DNA of 64,000 nt from Gnomoniopsis sp. IMI 355080 (taxonomy: Eukaryota > Ascomycota > Sordariomycetes > Diaporthales > Gnomoniaceae), in NCBI GenBank assembly GCA_027946555.1, contig JAPEVC010000052.1, forward strand, positions 108,391 to 172,390. Reading direction: 5' to 3'. Positions 56,801 through 64,000 of this stretch are shown here, piece by piece; within the stretch, counting starts at the first letter, position 1; every line of letters begins with the position of its first letter. The notes beneath the pieces are model-generated. The model had not been told where the DNA came from, did not search any database, and was given only the letters and a program-made list of their open reading frames with translations. Made by a program: the position numbers and the translations under genes.

Positions 56801-59503
56801 CTTCTCAAAGCTTCGGGCATTTGGCTATTCTGCATCATCCAACACTGCTCGCACCTCCCTCATATACAAGCCCGCCTCCGCGAATGCCAAGTTGCCTTTA
56901 TGCGACTGCTCTCGGCACGTGATGAGCTCGTGCAAGAGACGGCTTCGCGCGGCTTATCCTTGGTATACGAGAAGGGTGACCCGGAGCTCAAGGATGCGCT
57001 GGTTAAGGACCTAGTCGGCGCGTTTACCGGCGCATCGGCTACGCAGCTCAAGGTTGAGGAGGAGACCGAGCTGTTTGAGGCGGGAGCGTTGCCGACAGGC
57101 GAGGGCAAGAGCGTCACCTCGTACAAAGACATTGTGAACCTAGCGAACGAGGTCGGTGACCAGACACTTGTGTACAAGTTCATGTCACTGGCTTCAAACG
57201 CTGCGACATGGAGTACGCGGTCGGCGTTTGGCCGGTTCGGGTTAAGCAACATTCTGTCGGAGAGCGAGGTCGATCCGAAGCTCTATCCGAAGCTGTTCAG
57301 GTACCGCTTTGATCCAAATCCGAACGTCCAGCGGTCGATGAATGATATCTGGAAGGCCCTAGTAAAGGACTCGAACGCGGATCTGGAGACGCACTTTGAC
57401 GCAATCATGGAGGACCTGCTGAAAAGCATCCATGGGAAGGAGTGGCGCGTGCGCCAGGCGAGTTGCACGGCGATTTCGGATCTGATTGGTGGCCGGCCGT
57501 TCCAGCAGTACGAGAAGTATTACGCCGAGATCTGGACCAAGGCGCTCAAAGTCCTAGATGATGTCAAGGCCACCGTGCGTGAGCAGGCGATGAAGTTGTG
57601 TATGGGTATGGCAAACACATTAACGCGGCAGCTGGAGGAGGGCGGCGTCTCCGCTAGTGCCAAGGACATGATGTCTTCAACGTTGCCCTTCCTGCTTTCC
57701 GACAACGGCATCGAGAGCAGCGTGGAGGAAGTGAAGGGCTTCGCAATCTCAACAGTCATTACCATCACAAAGACCGGTGGAAAGGCTCTTGCGCCTTACA
57801 TTGCAACCATTATCACGCATATGCTAGGCCTCTTGAGCACCATCGAGCCAGAGGCCGTCAACTACTACTACCAACGCTTCAAGGAGGATGATCGTGGAAA
57901 GATCGATAAGATCCGTTCTCAAATGGTCAACCAAAGCCCCATCTTTCAAGCTATTGAGAATTGCTTGCGTAACGTCGATTCATCCGTCATGCCGGCCCTC
58001 GCCACCGGCCTCGAGGACACCATCAAATCGGCGATCGGCATGCCGACCAAGGTCGGCTGCGGCCGCGTACTCGGCACGCTGGCGACGCGACACACTACTG
58101 ACTTCCAGCCATACGCAAGCCGCTTCCTCCAGCTCATGGAGAAGCACGCCCTCGACAAGAACGATGAGGTCAGCACGGGATACGCGCGGGCGGCCGCCTA
58201 CATCATGCGGCATGCGCCCGCACCCGCGCGCGAGCACTTTGTCGGGCGTTTCACGACACTCTACTTTACAGCTGAAGATGAGGCCCGCCGGGAAAAAGTC
58301 GCTGCCGTGGTAGCTGCGCTGAGTAAGATCTCACCGGATCACTTCACCGCGCTGGAGGCGAGCCTGCTGCCATTAAGTTACCTGGGAATGCACGACACCG
58401 ACACATTTGTGGCCAAGGCGTTCCGCGAGGTGTGGGAAACACACGCGGGTAGCTCACGGACGGTGACGCGGTTCGTGCCTGAAGTGGTGGCGCTTGTAGA
58501 GCGCGCGCTGGAGGCGCCGATGTGGAGTCTCAAGCATGCCGGCGCGTTAACAGCGGGCAGCGCGGTGGGCGCGGTGGCGGCACAAGGCGGGCTGACTGGC
58601 GGTAGCGTGAATGTCAAGCAAATGGGGGAGCTTTGGGGGGTGTTTGAGAAGTCGCTTGCGCTGAAGACATTTGAGGGCAAGGAAAAGCTACTTGACGCAC
58701 TGGTAGACGTACATACGCACGCCAAGCCATTTTGGTCAGCGGATGAGAAGATTGCTGCTGGCTTGCGGAAGATTGTGCTGCGGGAGGCGAAGCGCAACAA
58801 CGAAGAGTACCGCGTCCACGCGTTTGCCTGCCTGTGGAAGTGTGCCGCAGCGCGAGATGATCTGCAAGGCGTGGGTTTGTGGGAGGATGTGGTGGCGATT
58901 GTGAAACCCACCCTGGAGGAGTATGGCGACGAGGACCGCATGGACGTCGACGGCGAGGGTAACAAGGGCGAAGATGGCGGGAAGAAGAGGCGCGAGCGGG
59001 AATTGCTGGTGTACAAGACGGTGCTGAACGCCGTCGAGGCCGTGGGGCGGGGATATAACCGTGCTCAGCTGCGGCGGGAGCCAGTTGCCGTGCTCCGGGC
59101 TGTGCTGGATGTGTTGGATGGTTGCGGGCTGCGTAGTCGAAGGTTCGACGGGGTCAGGCGGGAGGTGTGGTATGGTTGTGTGGAGGACGTGATGCTCGAA
59201 GCTGCGAAAACAACAACGACGCAAGTCAAGGAGGACAATGAAAGCAAAGACGGTGCGGAGGAGGTGTCAAGGTCGTATTTCGCGACGTTGGATGTGGACA
59301 AGCCGGATGAAGGCGTGGAGACGCAGAGGTTGGGCCGGGCGAAGGCGTGTTTGGCGCTTGTGAAGGCTGTGAACGGTGGGGTGTTTGGAGGGAAAATAGA
59401 GGACGTGAAGGGTGAGATGAAGCGTGTTGTGGAGGTTGCGAAGGAGGGGGAGAGGAGTGCGGATGTTCGGAAGGTTATGGAAGAGGTTTTGGGGGAACTG
59501 TAA
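53816..59503 (+). CDS. ecm29: Proteasome adaptor/scaffold Ecm29
   Basis: A 1895-aa HEAT-repeat protein, single exon, near the length of yeast Ecm29 (1868). It binds both the 20S core and the 19S regulator and acts as a proteasome quality-control factor and tether, mainly cytosolic/nuclear. The N-terminus carries the family opening (ELDLIDKVNLRILNVAND, LKVYLPPLLLKAG, KGIGTDKGVMGPMGPTVAARFNLF). The remainder is a continuous helical solenoid with HEAT-like units, e.g. WRVRQASCTAISDLIGGRPF and FGLSNILSESEVDPKLYPKL. A charged, low-complexity insert (DGEGNKGEDGGKKRRERE, about residues 1712-1730) interrupts the C-terminal part. Long antisense frames here are by-products of its GC-rich codons. Expression is probably constitutive. 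Confidence 0.96.
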   Translation: MASTEQRELDLIDKVNLRILNVANDGPKLTALLKVYLPPLLLKAGSEHAAVRNKVVLVAGRLKTFIASPDVILPVASLLDQYIKNPDAPVIRQLDIGFIKHSFERISPTERRELVPVLVKGIGTDKGVMGPMGPTVAARFNLFLHTLKDIELPPRGSKEDEAFRATLNFDDPVDANFTAKWLGKLLLLTLPAPGRVGSIAPGLNDSDTGFLFCWNLDETWVNPGSLDLATTRIHAVKFLESGAFTDDERFLPSIYAASHTDYRINRVGEAMLKRNKASLEDEDRVQHLFAAHAALPAPYRIRILGLLCKSNKATSPQFTEQMRALVERDIGTGQGAAAGTDAPANGLELTKLHRALFEFVNWVARMGPSHGAFPIGPTLIRMLMEFITVEQGWPKPKVEKRSTNPRDDQNLRARAYETIGVLAKGSSAEPQLLPKELMDIVIFLFESLSHDPTPDVVVSIEGALSSMSTVYKSDGGDRDESLRSLILGHMTLSQNDTDVFRTARHTATKWANLCLPFSDTIARWVDVLAIAGRKDERTEVVEEGQKGLDPWTYRVNEEHITTNLPDWRQLVRTFFKSLISSGYGTTLNAPEALRNFTGLAPAAFPTAIAYCKRMLFLTALKDEFKVEPGWERQLETLVAGDKETRETIRRYLAGLDGTDLTDLLGAAFEGIQEDKSTTEECTRSFVEIASLCPRDVLAPLAVNGLGSLLDVLKSNKKEVRQLAARALGILGAHPAVPVEMFNAANYVLLQRCLTWKTAVGAEMNATEGAFLALGYLWSRATYYPHAVVAGTQTVGSGPPPLKRRKTDAVQKLDDKTALKLRELLEAAGAKDAPDTTKIQPREWLPPVEELGATGAQGTFQNTIFDTLAQLWTASILPEEASITSYVDVLVPQAKKGNERAITALGRLAIGLKDDDAVLDLILTKLYELHELKQAEVHFSIGEAITAAVARWDSDIVQLSVDVATSTQTYRVGGRCEKIQEVLNKILTDCKGTKPSLLKASGIWLFCIIQHCSHLPHIQARLRECQVAFMRLLSARDELVQETASRGLSLVYEKGDPELKDALVKDLVGAFTGASATQLKVEEETELFEAGALPTGEGKSVTSYKDIVNLANEVGDQTLVYKFMSLASNAATWSTRSAFGRFGLSNILSESEVDPKLYPKLFRYRFDPNPNVQRSMNDIWKALVKDSNADLETHFDAIMEDLLKSIHGKEWRVRQASCTAISDLIGGRPFQQYEKYYAEIWTKALKVLDDVKATVREQAMKLCMGMANTLTRQLEEGGVSASAKDMMSSTLPFLLSDNGIESSVEEVKGFAISTVITITKTGGKALAPYIATIITHMLGLLSTIEPEAVNYYYQRFKEDDRGKIDKIRSQMVNQSPIFQAIENCLRNVDSSVMPALATGLEDTIKSAIGMPTKVGCGRVLGTLATRHTTDFQPYASRFLQLMEKHALDKNDEVSTGYARAAAYIMRHAPAPAREHFVGRFTTLYFTAEDEARREKVAAVVAALSKISPDHFTALEASLLPLSYLGMHDTDTFVAKAFREVWETHAGSSRTVTRFVPEVVALVERALEAPMWSLKHAGALTAGSAVGAVAAQGGLTGGSVNVKQMGELWGVFEKSLALKTFEGKEKLLDALVDVHTHAKPFWSADEKIAAGLRKIVLREAKRNNEEYRVHAFACLWKCAAARDDLQGVGLWEDVVAIVKPTLEEYGDEDRMDVDGEGNKGEDGGKKRRERELLVYKTVLNAVEAVGRGYNRAQLRREPVAVLRAVLDVLDGCGLRSRRFDGVRREVWYGCVEDVMLEAAKTTTTQVKEDNESKDGAEEVSRSYFATLDVDKPDEGVETQRLGRAKACLALVKAVNGGVFGGKIEDVKGEMKRVVEVAKEGERSADVRKVMEEVLGEL

Positions 59504-60388
59504 GCTTTTCTTTTCCTTCTTTTTTTTCTCTCTCGTGGGATACGGTGCGGGTATAAGAAAGGACTAGAGCATTGAAGGCGTTCTCAGAGGTCTTGATGTG
59601 CTTTATTACTAGGAAGAAACATATTTTATTCTTATTTCATATGCCCATTTCCCATTGAGCTGTGATCTCTGCTTTGGTATGCGTGGTGGATCTGGCTGGG
59701 TAAGGAGACTTGATACAAGGATGAATTCGCAAGGAGCTCTGCTGTAGAGATACAGTTTGAACATGTCATACTTCTATGGAGATAGCACTCTCTTCGGATT
59801 CTATGGCATGTCTACCGGCCATTTCGTCTCACTTGCCTTACATTCCAAGTAGGTCTGTGAAATTGCTCCTTGAGGGAATGCCTTCTATTGGATATTCTGC
59901 TGGTTGCTATGCCGTGAAAAGAAGAAGAGCCAGCAATCAGTGAGTATCAGCCAGTTGGATAATACTGTATGCCTGTCTCAAAGGGGGGTTTCTACTGTGC
60001 GAGCCTTGTTTGTATGGTCACTGGTGTTCAATTCTCTTTGTTTTGCGTTGTCCTGATTGTCTGCATTGTCAAAAGACCGCTGGAAGACATTCAATGGGAC
60101 GGGAAGAACCGCCGCTAGACAGGGTTCGCGCATACTTAGCACCATGCGGTACTCTGATTACCTAAATCTGGTGGGGCGGCTCTGTTGCGTCATGGGGGGT
60201 GGCCTAATTTTTAGCGGCAAAGAGCTTCTGATGGGTGCCATGTTCAACCTCAACCTTCTGATACAAAACGAATCGTCTCCTTTCACCCACAACAAAGCTT
60301 GAAGGGACATATCGAAACAACACACAACCTCTACAGCAACCACCCTCTCCTCCTGGTAGTCGACTGTTGATCGACACTGAAAGCCAAG
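59504..60388. other. Intergenic, no supported gene
   Basis: About 0.9 kb between ecm29 and the UBX gene. It begins with a CT-rich run just after the ecm29 stop; nothing else is recognised. Confidence 0.5.
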
Positions 60389-62163
60389 ATGGACGAAAAC
60401 GTGTCGCAGTTCATGGCCATCACGGACCAAAGCGCCGACGTAGCTCGAGGTTGCCTCGAGATGACCGAGGGCGACGTTATGGCCGCCGTCAACATGTTCT
60501 TCGAGAACCCCGAGATTGCAAACTCCTTCAACAACCCTGCTCCAGCAGCTGCAGCATCCTCCTCTACTGCTGCTGCCGCCGCCGGCGCCTCCTCCAGACC
60601 ACAGGCTTCATCGCGGTCACGTCCTATCGGCCGAGAAGACGATGCCGGTGTCATTCATATAGACGATGATGACGACGACGAAGACCTGGAAGATGCTCCA
60701 GACGACTTCGATGATGAAGAAGAACGCAACTCGAATCCTGCCAACCTGCAGCGAATCGCTCAAGAGAGCGATGATGCTGCCATGGCCCGCCGCCTGCAAG
60801 AGGAGATGTACGGCGGTGGAGGAGGTGCAGCTACAGGCGGGGGACTCATGGATCCTGATGGCGTGCGTGCTCCTATCGCCAGGACTACAGAGACACTGGT
60901 GGCACCCAGCGGCTACGGTGGCTACGGCCTAGGGGACGACGGCGAGGATGTCGAGAGTGCCATGCGTGAGATGGCTCGTCGCAGAGCCCGACCAGCTAGT
61001 ATGTTCCGGCCCTCTCCTTCTCTCTCTCTATCGCCCACGATTGGAACTAAGCTAATGTCTGTGACGCAGTGAGAGGTAATCCCTTTCAGCAGTCGATCTG
61101 GGCCGATGACGACTCAATACCCGCAGGCTCCGGCTTGGCTGCCCCTCCTACCTTTGCCAACGCAGCCGGCGGCGTTACCGGCGGCCAAACCTCCCGCTCC
61201 CAGCGCCTTGCCGAGCTCTTTCGCCCACCATTCGAGCTAATGGCCCACTTGGAGTGGGAGGACGCACGAGACACAGGCAAGGCGGAGAAGAAGTGGATTT
61301 TGGTCAATGTGCAGTCTATGGACGACTTCAACTGCCAAGCCCTCAACCGCGACATCTGGAAGGACGAGGCTGTCGTCGCGGTCGTACAGGAGAACTTTCT
61401 CTTCCTGCAATATTCTAAAGATGACCCTCGCGCCAACGAGTACTCTACGTTCTACTTCTCGCGTCACGCGCAAGAGAACCGCGAGAATTTCCCTCATGTC
61501 GCGATTATTGATCCTCGTACGGGTGAGCAGGTCAAAGTGTGGTCGGGAATACCATTCCCCTCGGCACAGGAGTTCCATGCACAGCTAGTCGAGTTTTTGG
61601 ACCGGTACTCGCTCGACAACAGCAGCAAAAACCCGGTGGTCAAGCAAAAGGCGCCTCAGCGGGCCGTAGATGTGGATCGCATGACAGAAGAGGAGATGCT
61701 GGAGATGGCCATGCGTAACAGTCTTGGCGAGGCGAACGGCAACGGCAGCGGTGCTTCGGGTGGTGCGAACGTACTCGATCCGGACGCGCTGACAAAGTCG
61801 ATTGAGCTGGACAAGGGCAAGGGCAAGGAGGCTGCCCAGGATGAGGTGATGGAAGACGCACCCGAGTCCGAAGAAAGCTCCATCTTTGCGGCCATTCCCT
61901 CAGATAAGCCGCACGACGAGCCGGCGCAGGGTCCCAACATTACACGCATCCAGTTCCGCCATCCAGACGGTAGAATTGTGCGGCGATTCGCAGTCACGGA
62001 CCCAGTGCGGCGCATCTACGAGTGGCTCAAGGTGGAGAAGCAAGGCATGTCATTCGAGCTCAAGACGATGCCGGCAGGGAGGGATCTGCTGGAGGATTTG
62101 GACAAGAGCATTGAAGAGGCCGAATTGAAGCAGGCAACGGTGCTCATCGAGTACGTGGAGTGA
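60389..62163 (+). CDS. UBA-UAS-UIM-UBX protein, Cdc48 cofactor (Ubx5/UBXD7 type)
   Basis: 567 aa from exons 60389-60998 and 61070-62163 (splice A|TG within a Met codon). Order of domains: UBA-like ubiquitin-binding helices (FMAITDQSADVARGCLEMTEGDVMAAVNMFFENPEIA, ~7-46); an Ala/Ser linker and strongly acidic run (IDDDDDDEDLEDAPDDFDDEE, ~91-112); a thioredoxin-like UAS domain (about 250-360, KWILVNVQSMDDFNCQALNRDIW); a ubiquitin-interacting motif TEEEMLEMAMRNSLG at ~409; and a C-terminal UBX domain (~491-567, ITRIQFRHPDGRIVRRF ... VLIEYVE). This is the exact architecture of yeast Ubx5 and human UBXD7, which link Cdc48/p97 to cullin ligases and ubiquitylated substrates. The UBX S3/S4 loop reads TMPAGRDL instead of the usual FPR, so p97 affinity may differ. 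Confidence 0.94.
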
Positions 62164-63184
62164 AGTTGCACATATCGTTGTGGGGGGGGGGGGGAATTAA
62201 GGGTCCCAGGATATTTTACCGTTGCGATCTCATTTACGTTTTCATTATATCACAGTCGAGGGTAGGTAGGGGTTTTGGCGAATTATTCATGTTTTGAGGC
62301 GTTCAAGGCGGAATTAATGGGCATGGCCTGGAATAGGCCGGTAGACATACCCTGCGCTGAAATGAGACTACCTAGGTGCTGCCCTTGGGGTGTATGATTA
62401 ACATATCATCCTTGGGGACAAAATCAACAATGAAGAAACCCGGAACTATTCGTTTTGTCCGAAAAAAAGCAGGTTCTCTTTTCGTACCCAAACACCTATA
62501 CTATGGTAGCTCGCGCGAGTCAACACAAGAACCACGGCATGAAACGGAGCGACAAAGTCAAGTCGTTCCAAAATCTCGGCGGCAACACGACTGCCCCCCC
62601 CCCGGCCCGTAGGCTCGGAACAAGCACCCGGGCTGTAATTGCGACCCGGTTCCCGAAGGTAAACACACACATATAAGCTTCTTAATCTGGTATCGTGTTG
62701 GACATGCACTACTTCCCTTCGGCTGTGTCTTTTGTAAATATGAATGGAGCGGATATTGGGAGTGACTAGAGTATTCCTTGTACAGTTAGTCAGCTACTCT
62801 ACATACCTAGGTACTGTTGATCATTCGGATGGCCCTCTTCTTTCTTGGAGGGGTCGGTTCGATTTTGTTCGGCTGACAAACGCTCACAAATCCAATACAG
62901 TTGGCGTCTCATGAGAGCTCGATGCCCTCTTTGGGTACTTATATAGATCAACAATTTCCACACGTCGCTCTCAGTCCCACATCTCAGCATCCAATCAATT
63001 GACGTTGATTTACAGCAGCTTGTTACAACATTGAATCAATTCAACTGCCCTTTGCCTCCCTTACTTTTCTTGACAAACCTACCTGCAGCTTTAGGATTTC
63101 CTCACGTCCCGCGTAAACGTATTTTTTTCTTTTCTTTTTTCTGTCCACTTTCCTTCCAGCAAACCACCCCCAAAATCGAGAAAG
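62164..63184. other. Intergenic with G13 tract and two palindrome sites
   Basis: No gene. It holds a run of 13 G at 62182-62194 directly after the UBX stop, TACCTAGGTG at about 62369, exact TACCTAGGTA at 62804-62813, a C-run near 62595, and a CT-rich leader (63117-63165) before the dioxygenase. Confidence 0.5.
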
Positions 63185-64000
63185 ATGCCCCGCGGCGCCG
63201 TAGTTTCCATCTCCCACGGCGGTGGTCCCATGCCGGTGCTAGGCGACCCAGGCCACGCAGAACTGGTCAAATCACTGCGAGAAAAAGTGCCGGCGCTCCT
63301 CCGGCTGGGGACGCCGTCGGCGCCGCGCGCGATTGTGGTGGTGACGGCGCACTGGTCGACGGGGCAGCCGACGGTGTCGAGCGGGGCGTCGCATAGTTTG
63401 TACTACGACTATGGCGGGTTTCCCAAGGAGGCGTATAGTTTGAAGTATCCGGCACCTGGGGAGCCTGGGGTGGCGCGAGAGGTGAAGGAGGTGTTGGATG
63501 GGGTGGGGTTTGAGACGGTCTTGGATGAGGAACGAGGTAAGATTGAGTGAAAATCGGACGAGGGGAGAAGGACGGGCTTCTACCTTTTCTTTCACGTCGA
63601 GGATATTCAATTGCTAATAATCACGAATTTCAATAGGTTGGGACCACGGCGTCTTCATCCCCTTCCTTCTCATCAACCCGGCAGCCAACGTCCCAATCGT
63701 GCAGGTCTCAGTCCTGAGCAGCGAAGACCCAGCAGCACACCTCCGGATGGGCCGAGCGCTGGGCCAGCTGCGCGACAGCAACGTGGCGATTGTAGGGTCC
63801 GGGTTCGCGTCCTTCCACAACCTGCGGCTGATGTTTGCGATGATGATGTCGTCGGGCGGAGATGGCGGGGAAGTGGTGTCGGCGAGCAAGGCGTTCAACG
63901 CGGCGGTGACAGAGGCTGTGACGACGATGGAGGAGGACGAACAAGAGAAGCGGGAGAAGGCGTTGGAGGGCTGGCGGGGGTTTCCGGGGGCATATACGAT
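63185..64000 (+). CDS. LigB-type extradiol dioxygenase, partial (right edge)
   Basis: A non-heme Fe(II) extradiol ring-cleavage dioxygenase of the LigB/DODA type. Exon 1 is 63185-63536, the intron 63537-63636 (GTAAGAT...CAATAG), and exon 2 runs from 63637 out of the window. Metal-ligand and active-site histidines of the family are visible: SHGGGP (His11), VVTAHWS (His56) and WDHGVFIPF (His121); YPAPGEP and VQVSVLS also match. The ending of the reading frame is not in the window; the family is usually 270-300 aa, and about 239 are seen. Substrates are catechols or DOPA-like compounds; which one cannot be told. The leader is CT-rich. Confidence 0.9.

Noticed and set aside
1..64000. CRISPR arrays, operons or telomere repeats
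   Set aside because: No spaced repeat arrays, no Shine-Dalgarno-type tandem genes and no TTAGGG tracts were seen.

Overview
This window looks like nuclear DNA of a filamentous ascomycete (Pezizomycotina, probably Sordariomycetes). Genes are interrupted by short introns (about 55-95 nt) with GTAAGT-like donors and CAG/TAG acceptors, and coding regions are GC-rich. The proteins are typical of mould genomes: a GH7 cellulase, a GH18 chitinase, a fungal rhodopsin-like membrane protein, a fungal P450 and a small secreted Cys-rich protein. There is no prokaryotic operon structure. Species assignment from sequence alone would be guesswork.

Layout. 1-6.26 kb has no gene I can support. 6.3-8.7 kb (-) encodes a vacuolar Ca2+/H+ exchanger. 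11.4-14.5 kb (+) has an Arg/Ser-rich protein of unknown role and the 60S ribosome-assembly factor Rsa4/NLE1. A small single-TM protein (14.9-15.3, -) is followed by a decayed polyketide-synthase fragment (15.6-16.6, +). Then come a compact PIP-kinase-like protein (17.4-18.6), a dienelactone-hydrolase-like plus SnoaL-like protein (19.2-20.9) and an amino-acid permease (22.3-24.3). 25.5-30.8 kb carries three secreted proteins: GH18 chitinase, small Cys-rich protein and GH7 endoglucanase. 30.8-35.8 kb is a second gene-poor stretch. 35.8-50.9 kb holds a 7-TM protein, a beta-hydroxyacid dehydrogenase, a Myb/SANT-like protein, an unknown 466-aa protein, a 67-residue SMP-like protein, a P450 and a rhodopsin-like 7-TM protein. 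51.7-64 kb is housekeeping: NAD-isocitrate dehydrogenase subunit 1, the proteasome adaptor Ecm29, a UBA-UAS-UIM-UBX Cdc48 cofactor, and a LigB-type extradiol dioxygenase cut by the right edge.

How the genes work together. There is no convincing biosynthetic gene cluster: the PKS piece is dead and the P450 lies 30 kb away. Two functional groupings are visible. The first is the trio of secreted proteins at 25.5-30.8 kb, acting on chitin and cellulose with a possible effector-type protein between them. The second is ecm29 beside the UBX-protein gene, two parts of the ubiquitin-proteasome/Cdc48 system that are adjacent but about 0.9 kb apart and separately transcribed.

The most unusual features are a palindrome, TACCTAGGTA, scattered through non-coding DNA; a Pol III-type unit with tRNA-Arg-like A and B boxes but no tRNA 3' half; a DLH-fold protein lacking its nucleophile; a probable 4-nt initiator exon; and three stop-free introns whose length is a multiple of three. 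I found no clearly new multi-gene system.
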